DNA of 64,000 bases from Sipunculus nudus. Lineage: Eukaryota; Annelida; Sipuncula; Golfingiida; Sipunculidae. Both the position numbers and the translations under genes were made by a program. Numbering within the stretch: the stretch's first letter is position 1; every line of letters starts with the position of its first letter. Where the stretch lies: positions 3,040,001 through 3,104,000 of the forward strand of contig CM049310.1 in the NCBI GenBank assembly GCA_026874595.1, given 5' to 3'. The notes below the pieces were generated by a model, which was given only the letters and a program-made list of their open reading frames with translations, did not search any database and was not told where the DNA came from. Below are positions 46,576 through 59,249 of the stretch, piece after piece.

Positions 46576-46656
46576 CAGCCCCTGAGACCCTGTGTGATGG
46601 CCTCGCAGTAAACCTGGTAGGATGCGGGGCTTGATTTTTGGGTCTGTAGGGGCCCT
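46576..46656 (+). promoter_or_regulatory. SECIS element (form 2) in the SELENOF 3' UTR
   Basis: Stem-loop about 490 nt after the stop codon. Helix 1: GCCCCT (46578-46583) pairs with AGGGGC (46648-46653), and AGACCC (46585-46590) pairs with GGGTCT (46640-46645). An internal loop leads to the non-canonical quartet, with TGAT at 46595-46598 facing TGAT at 46632-46635. Helix 2: GGCCTCGCA (46599-46607) pairs with TGCGGGGCT (46623-46631), with one or two G-U pairs. The apical loop has the conserved adenines at 46610-46612 and a CCT/AGG mini-stem, which makes it form 2. The base before the quartet is G, where A is more usual. The element directs selenocysteine insertion at the exon 3 TGA. Confidence 0.9.
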
Positions 46657-46717
46657 TGGGAAGCTATGCCCATAGGCATGGACATTGTATAATACTTAAT
46701 GTAAACTATGTACACAA

Positions 46718-46723
46718 AATAAA
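46718..46723 (+). terminator. Poly(A) signal AATAAA, SELENOF 3' end
   Basis: Canonical hexamer about 60 nt after the SECIS element. A T/GT-rich stretch follows at 46728-46760, as expected downstream of a cleavage site. Confidence 0.6.
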
Positions 46724-46789
46724 ATATTTTTTCTAATCCTCTTTTGTGTTCTTTGTGTGTGAAAGTTAAGCATGATCACAGTCATATGC

Positions 46790-48045
46790 TCTTTATCAAA
46801 CTCTAGAAATCCCAAAATAAATGCACAGCCATAATGACCAGTCTGGTCACCCAGTCTTTTGCTCTTTATCAAACTCAAGAATTCACCAGATGATTGACAG
46901 AGCCATAATAACCAGTCTGATCACCCAGTTTTTGCTCTTTATCAAACTCCAGAATTCACCAGATGAATGAACAGAGCCATTATGACCATTCTCATCACAC
47001 AGTCTTTTTGCTCTTCATCAAACTCAAGAATTCACCAGATGAATGCACAGAGCCATTATGACCAGTCTCATCATAGTCTTTTTGCTCTTCATCAAACTCC
47101 AGAATTCACTAGATGAATGCACAGAGCCATAATGGCCAGTCTCATCACACAGTCTTTTTGCTCTTCATCAAACTCTAGAATTCACCAGATGAATGCACAG
47201 AGCCATTATGACCAGTCTTATCACACAGTCGTTTTGCTCTTCATCAAACTCCATAATTCACTAGATGAATACACAGAGCCATTATGACCAGTCTCATCAT
47301 ACAGTCTTTTTGCTCTTTATCAAACTCCAGAATTCATCAGATGAATGCACAGAGCCATAATGACCAGTCTCATCACACAGCCTTTTTACTCTTCATCAAA
47401 CTCCAGAATTCACCAGATGAATGCACAGATCCATTATGACCAGTCTCATCACGCAGTCTTTTTGCTCTTCATCAAACTCCAGAATGCACAGAGCCATAAT
47501 GACCAGTCTGGTCACCCAGTCTTTTGCTCTTTATCAAACTCAAGAATTCACCAGATGAATGCACAGAGCCATTATGACCAGTTTCATCACACAGTCTTGT
47601 TGCTCTTTATCAAACTCAAGAAATCCCCAAATAAATGCACAGAGCAATAATGACCAGTCTGGTCACCCAGTCTTTTGCTCTTTATCAAACTCAAGAATTC
47701 ACCAGATGAATGCACAGAGCCATAATAACCAGTCTGGTCACCCAGTATTTTGCTCTTTATCAAACTCCAGAATTCGGATGAATGCACAGAGCCATAATGA
47801 TCAAACTGGTCACCCAGGCTTTTGCTCTTCATTAAACTCCAGAATTCACTAGATGAATGCACAGAGCCATAATGACCAGTCTCATCACACAGTCTTTTTG
47901 CTCTTCATCAAACTCCAGAATTCACTAGATGAATGCACAGAGCCATTATGACCAGTCTCATGACAGTCTTTTTGCTCTTCATCAAACTCCAGAATTCACT
48001 AGATGAATGCACAGAGCCATAATGACCCGTCTGGACACCCATGAT
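46790..48045 (+). repeat. ~76-bp minisatellite downstream of SELENOF
   Basis: About 16 units with the motif AGAATTCACCAGATGAATGC, ACAGAGCCATAATGACCAGT, CTCATCACACAGTCTTTTTG, CTCTTCATCAAACTCC. It starts within ~70 bp of the SELENOF poly(A) signal. The unit is 76 bp, not a multiple of three, so the long open frames on both strands here are a by-product. Confidence 0.9.
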
Positions 48046-49140
48046 GAATAATAGATGCATTTTATATGACCAGAACAGAAGTGTTCTCCTTGAGTATAGG
48101 ATGTTGCCACTTGATACAATGCTAGTTGTGGAGAGGAAGTCCAGTGCATATCATATGCATTCACTTGTTAGGACGGATATGATATTTCTTTGAAAGTATA
48201 TAGCTTGAGGAAAATGTCTGTTAGATTTGAAATAAATATGAAGGTCAAGGGGTCCATGTTGACACCATGAGAAATCTCCTTCCTATGCTGTACTACAAGT
48301 CTATCATTTCGACTCTTTGACACCCCCCCCCCCCCCCCCTTAACATTAACATGAGCACACTGCATGACTAGGTTCAATCTGAATAAATAATTTTAAGAAA
48401 ATTTAAGTGTTTTGTTAAAGCTGTCTAACAATTTAATGAGGTTAAATACTTAAAAACTTAACATAATTCCTTAGAGTTAATGTGAAGTGGCAATAATTAT
48501 TATTGGAAGTGCACAAGTTGGCCCCTCTGTGATTATATACTTATGCAGGAAGTTTCGTTTCTTTTACACCCACCAGATGGCAGCAAACTTCAAAACTTTT
48601 TGCGCAACCTTGGTAAAATTGAGAATCATGAAACCTGATGGGAATTACAGTATCTTATTTTCTTGAAAGAAATACTAGAGTGACTGGAGTTCAAAATCAG
48701 TAAATCTCAACTGAATATCAAAATAAATGTTTCAGTGGGGGCGCGAGGAGGGGGGGACAAATTAACGGAGGAGGATCCTGAGAAACTTTTGCCGAGGTTA
48801 CCGAGCAGTTATCTTTTTTTATCAAATATTCAACACATCGGCTATGATAATATCGAGACTTTGAAGACTTCCAGGGCTTGCTGCACACCATTCATAAAAG
48901 TATTTATTCTCGTGTTCATTATCATAATCACAGGAGCAGTGTCTGTAAAGGAAGCACACTGGGCATACCATCGCCACACTTGTATCCTTCTCGAGACAAA
49001 ATGAAATAAACTTTTACCCACCATTCCTCATTATTTAACGAAATTAATCGGTAAAATTGACAACAAACGTTTGAAACAGGATGTCGATCTCTAATACTTC
49101 ATACGCTCCTCACGTAGTGGTTACACACTGTAGTCATTCA
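48046..49140. other. Intergenic DNA downstream of the minisatellite
   Basis: A GC-rich start at about 48735 opens an 89-codon frame with one hydrophobic stretch (VFILVFIIIITGAV), but it begins with GTG, has no ATG, and is not recognised. It is not called a gene. Confidence 0.4.
48323..48339 (+). repeat. C17 homopolymer
   Basis: Uninterrupted run of 17 C. Confidence 0.95.
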
Positions 49141-51050
49141 GGGCCTATGTGATCGAAACTTTCGCAAATTTGCGATTGCGAGGGGATTTGCAGGAGGTTT
49201 GCGAAGGCTCGCAATTTTTTTTTTTTGCGAAGTGTGCTGAAAACCTCTCGCACGTCTCTCGTAATTTTGCGATTAATCAGCTGTTGCGAACACTCGTAAC
49301 CCGCGTTTTATTGACTTTCGGGATACGCCTGTGTCATACACAGCAGACAAGAATATGTTCAAAAGTGGTAAATGCATTAATTGTTTGATTTTACGTCTCG
49401 ACGGATCTTCATGAACAGTTTTTTCCCGTAAAAAGTCCGAATCTGCCTTATATGCAATTACAAATATATATATGTGTGTGTGTGTGTGTGTTTATATGGC
49501 CCAAGGGTTAAGGCTGCACTGTATATTGAAAGAAGATGAAGGTAACAAAAATGATATGTAATTATTTAAGACTGGATTTCAGGGATCAAAGCAATGGGGG
49601 CTAGGAAATTCCAGAAATCATACTTGCGCGCTAAGCTGCGACTTTAGAACTTATCCCTGACGTTAAACTGACATATCACGATTATTTTTCTTAAAGGATA
49701 GGAGGGAGGAAAGAAGGAGAGACGTTGAACCTCTTGCTGCGTTTTAAAACGCCGATCCAACGTATCCCTAATTTGCATATTTAATTACATTAAATATGTG
49801 AACGCCTGCTATCCCCAAAAGATACTTAAACTTGTTTATTTACACTTTAATAACTGTTATAATCATCATGTCTCATTGAGAGAAATTCATTTTTTTACGT
49901 GGTATTTACCCTGTATGATATTAAGTAATCCTCTCAACACGATTTATATGCGCATATGCTTCAATAAATTGTTTGAATGTTGTTGTTTTAATAATAATAA
50001 TAATACATTTTTACATATGCATATGTTCTGATTGTTGAGAATTCGGTAAGATCTTATATATACTTACAGTGATAATGAGAAAATAGATGTTAAAAGCAGG
50101 AAAATTTCCAGTTTATTTATATCATATGATTACTTTAAATATAGTTTAAATCTTATTAATAAAAATGAAGTGTAAGAATTAACTTTCATAAATCGCATTA
50201 ATGTGAACCTGTATAGATTTATGTCATACAAATTTGATAATTTACCAAGTTAAGTAATTTTCTAATTTTACACAAATGTGAACATATCGGAAGTTGATTT
50301 ATAGACATGTCTGCCATAGATATGCCATATAGACATGCAACCATTGACAAGTGCCAAAGTTAAATTTGAAACATTGATTTGTTACCTCACCATTCTTGTC
50401 TTTTGATCGTAATGTTTTTTTTAAGTTTTTGTGAATTCCTCTGTAGAATCAAATGGTCAATGGAACATTTTAATTTTGTACTCATTCAAATTCTCCAATA
50501 AATCATGCAGAGAACCATCCACCGATAGAACCGATAGCACCGATGAAAACATAAGAGATAATTAATCAGCTATTTCAGCTCACGGAATTCTGTTAATATA
50601 TAATATAATAATGTAAATGACATAATTTATGTATTATATGTATTATATGTATTATTTTATAAACCTATATATACATTCATTGACGTCATTGAAATGGAAA
50701 CTCAGTTCTGAGACCTTAGATTCATTTTCTTTTAAAATTTGAACAATTTATTTCTAAGCAGTAAATATAAGATATTTTTCATGAAATATGCATATTTTAC
50801 TTACTATGTAATTTCTATTTGGATATTCAAAATTGTGTATCCACAAAGGATGCCGATTTTGTAAGAGAGGGACTACATGCGTAATAAAAAAGTGTTTAGC
50901 CATATTGAATATATAATATATCATGTTATATATGTTATGAAAATTTAATGAAATAGAAACATAATGTGCAAAAACATATTTATATATTTATTTTATGACT
51001 ATACAGTTTAATAATATTTAACATTTTTAATAAATAATCATTCTAACATA

Positions 51051-51112
<62 letters not shown>

Positions 51113-51412
51113 TGTTTATATATACACATGGGATTATTTGGAAAAGAGTATACTGATAGTAACCATTTAGGCTCGTTCTGGCATTAAAACATGAAGCATT
51201 TAAATGTCTCGGCTCTTTTCCGTGCATGAACAGGGCCAAAAGAGGCTGCGAGGGCCGCTGCGAGAGGTTTTTGAAATTCGCAAATTTACGAGAGCCTTTG
51301 CCTTATAGTGAGTTTGCGAAAGTTTTGACCACATCCAAAATCAGTCTGCGAGAGGTTTGCGAAAGGTTTTTGCTCGCAAATACCCTTGCGAGACCTTTGG
51401 TCACATAGGCCC
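49141..51412. mobile_element. TIR element with TTTGCGA-rich ends
   Basis: The ends GGGCCTATGTGATCGAAA (49141) and, on the other strand, GGGCCTATGTGACCAAAG (51412) are inverted. Both ~190-bp end regions are packed with TTGCGA/CTCGCA motifs in both orientations. The interior is AT-rich, without transposase. Subterminal repeated hexamers are a known feature of hAT-type elements, but no 8-bp target duplication was found. Confidence 0.55.
51045..51110. repeat. (TA)n microsatellite
   Basis: About 65 bp of TA repeats, inside the 49141-51412 TIR element. Confidence 0.95.
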
Positions 51413-54400
51413 AGGTTTTTAACCGCGGCTTTGCATGGCAAGGTTTTCTGAGTCTGAACACCAGGGTGGACACAGAGCAAAGAACTGTAATCGGACCAAC
51501 GATAGCACATTTTAAATATGTGACACCTGCTGTCGTTAGCCTGCTTAACTAAACATCTCGTTGGTCCTATAGTCAGGTGGCCAATGCATTTTTTTTTTAA
51601 TTTTGAAAAAAAATTGCCCGGGCTGATATAAAATGTTCACTTTATTTTTCGTAGAGTTAGACATCTAGGGAATCAGAAAACCAATGTTGGCAATAAAGAC
51701 ACTCTTGCACAACATTACAAGGAGCATTTTTTGTACGAGCTGTATACATTTCGCGTGATTAGCCCAATTTGGCTCTCTCAGCCCTAAATGGACTAAAACA
51801 GCAAGTAATATTTTAAAATGTAGGTATTTATATGCACAAACATAATAAGACACACAAAGCTGATTTTAAAAAAATCCTCCATTCATATATGTGAAAAATA
51901 ATGGCTTACAAGAACCAAAATACTACCAAATTTCTTTTGAGCAATCTCACATAAATGAACACAGTTTCTGTATGCGTTTACACGAAGACCTTGTTAAAGC
52001 ATTAACATTTTATATGGTTATTCCTCTTTCTTTTAGGAACATGCATTAGTCGCTAAGGTGTAAGACAGATATGTAGCAATGTCTTTTGTACCCCTACCCC
52101 CTTGTTCATGAAAATGATCGCTAATACAGGAAACAACAGACAACTTTACTTAAAAATATACTCATACGAAACTTCTTACATTTGTAAGCATAAAAATTAC
52201 AAACCAACAAATCAGAATCACTCTACGAAGATCAGTTTTCCTTCTAGGTTCTGAACGGAGATGTGCTAAAATCATCCATTGAATGAAAAAAAACCCCTAG
52301 AAAGTGGTCAATGTATAAACTGTTTATTGTGTCTCTTACATGACTTCATCTGAACTAATAAAGTAAGTGCTATTCTGTTTTAAGAGTATTCTTTATGCAC
52401 GCTTTCCCCTTATTTAAAAGGTAGCCAACAAAACAGAAAATCAGTATTGAAAACATACAAATTTGAAGCCCTACATATATCTAAGCAAAAAATAAAACCA
52501 GAAAATCACATGTATCATTTTACATAAAAAAGAATTCAGGTAGCAAAGTAAACGTATTCAGCCATAACAATGTTCATCTCTATTGCCATTTATAAATGTC
52601 TGTTGTCAATGAAACATATGCTGTTCAGAAAGGACACTTATCATGTTTCATCATCAGAAGATTAGTCACCAGAAACAATTCTTCCACACACCCTTTTTCC
52701 CTAATAGTGCTGTAGCGGACATTTGAAAGGGGATATATTTAAGGAAATAGTGGCACCATATACAATTATACAAAGGATAATTGGTATGAAGTGTTCATAT
52801 ATTCTAGTTTAAGAATATGTTTGGGCACAAGAATAGACATCCGAACTGTCACAAATAAGGGGGTGCGGTCACATAAATGCCCTTAACTTACTTAATTTTC
52901 AACGTATTCACTTCAAATTACCCTCTATGTATTGCCAAATAAACTCCCTCGAACAGAATGAAGAGACCGATTAATTAAATACATTTATTTGGTTAGGTAA
53001 TTGATGTGGGAGCTAACTGCTTAATAATGAAAACCGTTTTTGCTGTGTTTTTAGACTCATCTTATTTTTAAATCAGGACCGATTCGGAAAATACATATAA
53101 AATGGGATATCTTTTAACGTAAAGAGCGCAAACCTCTTCCAATGGGAAACTACCCACTAGATCCGTAATGCGCTTTTTCCACCAATATTCAATGCTTTTT
53201 TATTTAAATATTTCAACCCCGCAACCCATCGATGTTTCGTGAAAATCAGTTCAGTCTGTTTTATGCATGGTCTTGATGATGAAGCTAATAGGTAGAGGAA
53301 CAGAAGCCCAGCGCTAACCCGTGCGAGTGTTCAGTGATATACATGCAAGGCGAACCTGCTTGAAAATAGTCGGCTTCGAGGGTTAATTGATATTACATTT
53401 GGTTAAAATCATAACTGTGATCTGTAGAGTGTGTACAGATAAACAATAACAAAAAAAGATACAAACGTACATACAAAATTGAGTCAACTGCTCCATAGGC
53501 CGGCCGATTCCAATGTTCTAGCAACCAGTAATCATACAGAGCTGAAAACATAACCTCCTCGGTCGTAGGAGCGAGTCACATGAATATAGCAGTGTGGTAT
53601 CATTTATTAGTGTATGAATAATACGTATAAAAATTTAGGCAGGGCACAAATCATATCTACCAGACCAAGAATATTCTGGTAAAACAATCAGATTTTAATT
53701 GATTCTTCTCGAAAGAACACAGGCCACAGGAATTTATATTCTATGGGTACACGGTATAGAACCATGATATAAAGACGTTGGAAGTCACGCCTTTCTTTGT
53801 GCCCCGGGTTGTTAATAAATACTTTGCATTGCTTTCTATATAAGAAATAATGGCCAGCATTTATACAAGTATTCCCGTCATAAAATGTTTTAAAGAATTT
53901 TGCAACCCTGATTTCAGAATAATATTGCATTATCATATTTAGTACAAAATCATAAAGAGCTGATGATCAGATCAAATAAACCTTAGTCTTGGATAGATTC
54001 ATCTTTGGCAGCAGGTCTGTGGCTTAACGTGGATTTTGTTTCATTTTTATCGCGGTTTGGGAACAAACACAGATTAAATGACAGCAAATAACAATTTGTT
54101 CCACGCAAAAAGCTGGTTTGGATTTAGTGAGAAATACAATATCTCATCAACACCTTTATCCACATCTTTAACACCGTGCAAATATCAATGTCAGTCGAAC
54201 CATATCTTCAACATTGTCCTGAACTCTCAGGAGCATCTCTGTAATTTTTCAAAATATCTTTTAAAGTTTGCTTTAACAGAATTCTTCCGTTCTGCACGTC
54301 ATCGTCATTTTGTCCCTCTCTCAGAGGGGTTTGGATTTATACGATCAGTTTATCTTGATCAGTTGGGCGTCATGATTCTTTGGGCTTGTGTTTTATATAT

Positions 54401-55587
54401 TTGTACTACTTTTTAAGTAATTGTCAATTGAGTTTGGCAAATATTTCTTCACAATTTACTTTCAGCCTTTCAATATTTTGCAACTGATCATTAAAAATAA
54501 AGTTTGAATAAATCCAAGGCAGCCCTCTCTTTACAATATTTACCAAGAGTTGTAAAATTTCGCATTGGATGGTCCACTTTGGGTTGTAGGCCTGTTCATT
54601 TTTAACATTTCTTATTAAATGGATTCCTAATACCGGTTGCACGAATTGACTTTGAAATGACTAAACATATTGATCTTGGATCTAGTTTATCATTTGAAAG
54701 GAAAAGGATGATAACCATTAAAGAGAAAAATAATGCAAGTGCAATAGTAGGCTAATTGTGGAATTGGGAGAGGGGGTCATCAGCACCAACATTACAGTCT
54801 GATTATTCTCATGACACCAATCCTCCTAACACAGACATAGTTCCAAACATTCCAGGTCACATGACCTCTCGCTCTCACGTGACGTCTAGACTTTCAGGCC
54901 GTTTCTGGCATTATCCATGTGTACACGGAGCATAGTCCAATCCCAGCGTAAAACAGTTGGTCACAACACACAAATGGTTCACACTGCGGCAGAACTGCTA
55001 ATCGTCCGTAATTCACAATTCACGTGCCGCACACCGAATGTTCCTGTGGAACACTGAACCAGCGGCTCTCTCAGCTGCAGTCTACTGCAGCCCTTCAGTT
55101 ACGGAAACCGAAAAAACGCACTCTCTAGCAAAATTCAGCACCTTAACAGTTTCGAATCAAGACAAAGTAACCTTGCCTGTCCTTCGGCAATCAATATTTC
55201 TGTCTTTGATGTACTTTACAGATCGTGTATCAACAAGGTGGCCTCCCTCAGACGTAGACTGTCAATAAAAAGTGATGCAATCGCTTATCTGGACACACAG
55301 ATGTAAGCAGACCAGCCGGTTGGACTGCTGAAGCACGCTCAGGCAGGCGCGAATCCAGGGGCAGGGGGAGGGGGGGGGGGTGTCAAACCATGACAGGTTA
55401 ATTGCTCGGATTAATCACACAATAACACCCGTTGACCCTCCCCCCCCCCCCCCCGCAAAAAAATCCGCGTCTGTCCGGCGACGCTACACTCAAGAAGCGC
55501 TCCGGCTCTTCTGAAGATAGCTTGGATTCACGCCTATGATGAGACTCCCGCTAGACTTCACCGCCAATCAGCACTTCCATCCACGAT
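51413..55587. other. Intergenic DNA, nothing assigned
   Basis: 4.2 kb without a recognised gene or repeat shared within the window. The longest open frame (54078-54416, plus, 112 codons) has no recognisable motif. 54840-55330 is moderately GC-rich. Confidence 0.4.
55365..55454. repeat. G-run and C-run pair forming an imperfect hairpin
   Basis: GGGGGAGGGGGGGGGG followed by TGTCAA is complementary, with small differences, to TTGACCCTCCCCCCCC about 65 bp later. It lies 130 bp before the long inverted repeat. Confidence 0.6.
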
Positions 55588-56787
55588 GTAGTGGGTGAGT
55601 TAAGTGCATAAAATAGGCTGTTGACTTCATTTCATGATGCAAAGGTCCCCTTTGGCATAAAAGTACCTTAGGGTCATAGGATTAAATTTATCCAAAGACA
55701 CAAGTTAGATCTCCCTTAGTATGTGAAATATATGCAAATTATTCAAAATGGCCGCCGAAAATACTCCAAACCCCATATGCTTGCTGCTGTTACAGCTATA
55801 ATGACAAATGTTGTGTCAAAATATACATTTTCTTGGTCAAGGAATCCAATGAAATAGGTTTCCAGATTGAGAGAACAATAGTTTTCTCCTTAACATGAAA
55901 ATCTGGGGTAAAATGGGCACATTTCATAAAATATAAATGATTTTCTTCCATCAGGGTAACCTGAGACACTTGAGACATCAATGTCTTTGGCATTTGGGAG
56001 GTATTAAACAGTTGTGAATAGAACATGAAGACGCGTCTAACTGAACACAATCCTCAGTCGACATACATAGAGCATGAAACCACAGGAAATTTAAAGCATT
56101 AACTAGAGAATTACTGGTACGTGGCACTTACTTAATCTGAGTTTAGGCAGTAAAGAAGACCATGGTATTACAAGGACAGATATACAGTTTTTTTTCTTTT
56201 TTTTTTAAGAATCACCCAATGAAATACCCACATTCTTGCTCTATCACCCGATCAAATACCAACACACACTGTGCTCTATTACTAGCAAATATACATAAGG
56301 CCTTGGTTGTGGTTTTTCCGCATGTACTGTTATTTCATTTATATACATTATCTGGGTAATACGGCATAAAATGACCTTTCTCGAAAGTACAGCATGCATG
56401 AGATATATATAAAACCAGAGTACCAGTACACACAGGAATGGGTAGACATTCCTGTAGGAGAACACAATAAAGTTGGCAATCGTGGTTCCTTCCCAGAATC
56501 TAAAATTTTGATTCGACAGAATATATTGCTTGAAATACATCTTATCTATCTCATGATCTATCTCTTGATGGCCAACCCATAATAGTAAATGATCAATGCT
56601 GAAAACTAAAATGCCATCAGTTCTTGACATTCTTGGTGTTTATGCTTCGCCAATTAGTTTAGGGTTTTATAGTGAAATATCCTAAAAACTTTGTTCACAT
56701 TTCTATTTTTTACAAGTAATGTTAGGGAACTGAAGGAATTAGATGTCTTATATTTTAGTTGTGGGTGGAATGATTGTTGAAGTAATG
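55588..56787 (+). repeat. Long inverted repeat, left arm (~1.2 kb)
   Basis: Reverse-complement match to 59250-60401 over nearly its whole length, with small indels. Landmarks shared: the GATGCAAAGGTCCCCTTTGG block, the AATGGCCGCCGAAAATACTC block, the ATTAGATGT.TTAT block and the ATGATTGTTGAAGTAATG inner end. It contains no recognised gene. Confidence 0.9.
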
Positions 56788-59249
56788 GTGGCAGTGCTGA
56801 TTGTTCAGGATGTGGTGCAGGTTATATCAATGAATCCAGTATTGTTCACAAAAACTGCAATAATGCCACCCATCATCAGCATGTTAATGATGTAATAATA
56901 AACTTGCAACCGAAGTATAAGCAAGGCAAGATGCCAAGTCCGCCTAACAGGCTTTACCTCTCACTTCCGTGCTTCATAACCTTTTACACTAGTCATAACA
57001 GAAAAGCAGAAAGTGTTGAATGTAATGTCTAAATGTAATTCAATAAAGTTTAGAATTTGATAAATTGTATCTTTATCACTTTACATGGACCCAGACAAAC
57101 TACTGACCTGGAAAAGGTCACTGTCATCTATTCTCATAGCTTTCCGGGGAATTGAAACTGGGTATAGCCAGCACAGAGATCAAAGTCTATTACCACTCGA
57201 CTCTTATGTTCCATGTTCTCAGTGATTAGCTCTTTATTTAAACATTGCGTCCAAAGACATTTCTTTCCTTTGCCTAAAATCAGCTATAATCTTTGGGCAA
57301 AAGGATCTCACATGTACTCCCTGAGGATCCAGTCACCTCTTGGTCCACATATGTTCCTGGTGTCCAATGTCCATGGGGAAGTAAATAATTTTCTTCTTAG
57401 TAAGACCCAAATTGAAGTGGTATAGAAAATTGGTAGTGTCCTTTGTCATATAAAGAGATTAAGACACTAATTTACTTACATCGTGTAATGAAAATACATT
57501 TTAAACCTAGAAATGCACAAGTCGCGGTAATGCATAAGTGAGAATAATATGCCATTTAACCTTAACAATACCCCGAACAGACCTAGGAAATTAAGTTATC
57601 AGTACCTGGGAGTATACAAGTGTCAGGGCTTACACCAAGAAAATAACCCTTTTAGATCCATCAGTGGAAAACAATTTTTTTAGGGTTGTAAAGCTGACCA
57701 TTTGTCAATGATTCTCCAAAGTTAGGTAATCTCTGATGAACTTATTTAGCAAATCCCATTCAGTCATGTCGCACCAGCAGCTTTATGTTACTATGTATAA
57801 CCCTTTCAGGCATGGGCCACGTTGATAAACAGCAGCAGCGCCCGTCATGTTACTTGTCTCTGACCTCTTCAGCAAATTCTCTCACATTTCCAATCAAACA
57901 AATAATCTGGTTTTTTTTAGAAAAAAAACTAATTCTTGCTCATAATAATTTAATAAAATGTGTATGTTATACTTTTACAGTTGGTCACAACTAACCTGAA
58001 ACTAACCTCAAACTGCTTTGACGTCAGCAAGACACGCCACAAATGTCACTTAAAAGGGCCTATAACATAAACAGTACTGGACATTTTATTTAACCTATGA
58101 AGCAAGATATAGGTTTTCTTTAATTTATGCTGTGGTACCACCATGTGATAATTCCTATGCACACAATTCATTAGTTTTAATTGAAGTGCAATGCTCCTAA
58201 GTTTTTCAGGGTCACCTGCCGATATTCTGCAGATGAATTTGGCAAGTAGGGCCATACCAGGTCACATTTGGGTTTTTAGGGAGATTTCTAAGATTGTAAT
58301 ACATGTTGTGCTTACTCGTTAGAATTTCAACGGATATCAGGCGGCTATTAAGTTCTTATAAATATTAATAAACACCAAAGTCCAGGAATCACTCCAATCT
58401 AAAAGATAGATGTTTGAGGATATGGCTTCAGAAGTATACACACATTCTCAAATGCAGTTTGACTAGATCTGTAAACAAGCAATGTTTGGCCAAGTTTATC
58501 AATTTGTGACTGTCCTGTGACAACTCTGATAGTATAGTACTGACTCTCTGGGCATAAGGAACTTTGACTAATGTGATTCGTGCAATGGACTTCACTATCC
58601 AGAATGCTAGATTCTGAGAAATAGGTGCTTCCATTTTTTCCAAAGGCACATCTTAAATAGATTATGTGATGATTATATCGCACAAGACCTGAAAGTTGTA
58701 CATTGAAGCTCAAGCAGACGATAATCTTTTGTTGGCAATAAAGAAATTCTCATGTCCAATTTGTACAGCTGCCAATACCTCTGTGTACTCCGTCAGTGAC
58801 AGAGTGAAACCTACGTAAGCCGTGCAAAGTGTATGTTTTAAGGGGTATTAAAGAGATATTGTGTTCGAGAACATGGCAGTAAATTTGAAAACTTACGGAA
58901 GCAAGACTATGGAAGTGTGTTCTTACGTTCAATTAAATTATATCTGATCATAAGCATAATTATATATTATTCGAATAGCATGCAGCTTAATTATTTCTCC
59001 ACGTAATACAAATATGTTTAACACTTTGTTGTGGTTTTATGCTCTGTATGCAGTGAATCGCACACATCGGGTACATATACACTGGTATTAAATGCTCCCC
59101 TGTCTATATAAGGATAATAAACAAGAACTTATAAAGGAATATAATACAAAACCGATCAAAGATATTAAAAGTTTTCATGATGAAACTAAAATTTATTTAA
59201 ATTTGCATACTTTCCCCATAATTTCAAGGTAGGATGAATACTTTTACTT
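56788..59249. other. Spacer of the long inverted repeat, with exon-like fragments
   Basis: 2.46 kb without a complete gene. Two fragments look coding but are not assigned. Plus strand, about 56776-56950, reads GSADCSGCGAGYINESSIVH, then further Cys/Asn-rich residues. Minus strand, 58686-58470, after a possible AG acceptor, reads YLRCAFGKNGSTYFSE...EVHC, then YYTIRVVTGQSQIDKLGQTL. The second resembles the IPT-to-PSI region of plexins by pattern, but expected cysteines are missing. Both could be decayed coding DNA carried by the element. Confidence 0.3.

Larger units (their letters stand above)
29740..46750 (+). other. SELENOF: SELENOF gene, whole span from start codon to poly(A) region
   Basis: Complete four-coding-exon gene with coding lengths of 45, 177, 64 and 176 nt. 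These join without a frame break to give 153 residues when the internal TGA is read as selenocysteine. The known vertebrate protein is about 165 residues. SELENOF sits in the ER lumen, binds UDP-glucose:glycoprotein glucosyltransferase through its Cys-rich N-terminal part, and has a thioredoxin-like domain with a Cys-x-Sec redox motif. Intron 1 is about 13.5 kb and holds several nested mobile elements. A poly(A) signal AATAAA lies at 46718-46723, about 630 bp after the stop codon. Confidence 0.93.

Noticed and set aside
47345-47862. Long open frames on both strands (about 100 codons)
   Set aside because: They lie in the 76-bp minisatellite. The unit length is not a multiple of three and both strands are open, so they follow from the repeat.
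48735-49004. 89-codon frame with one hydrophobic segment as a small membrane protein
   Set aside because: No ATG, a G-rich artificial-looking start, and no support from context.
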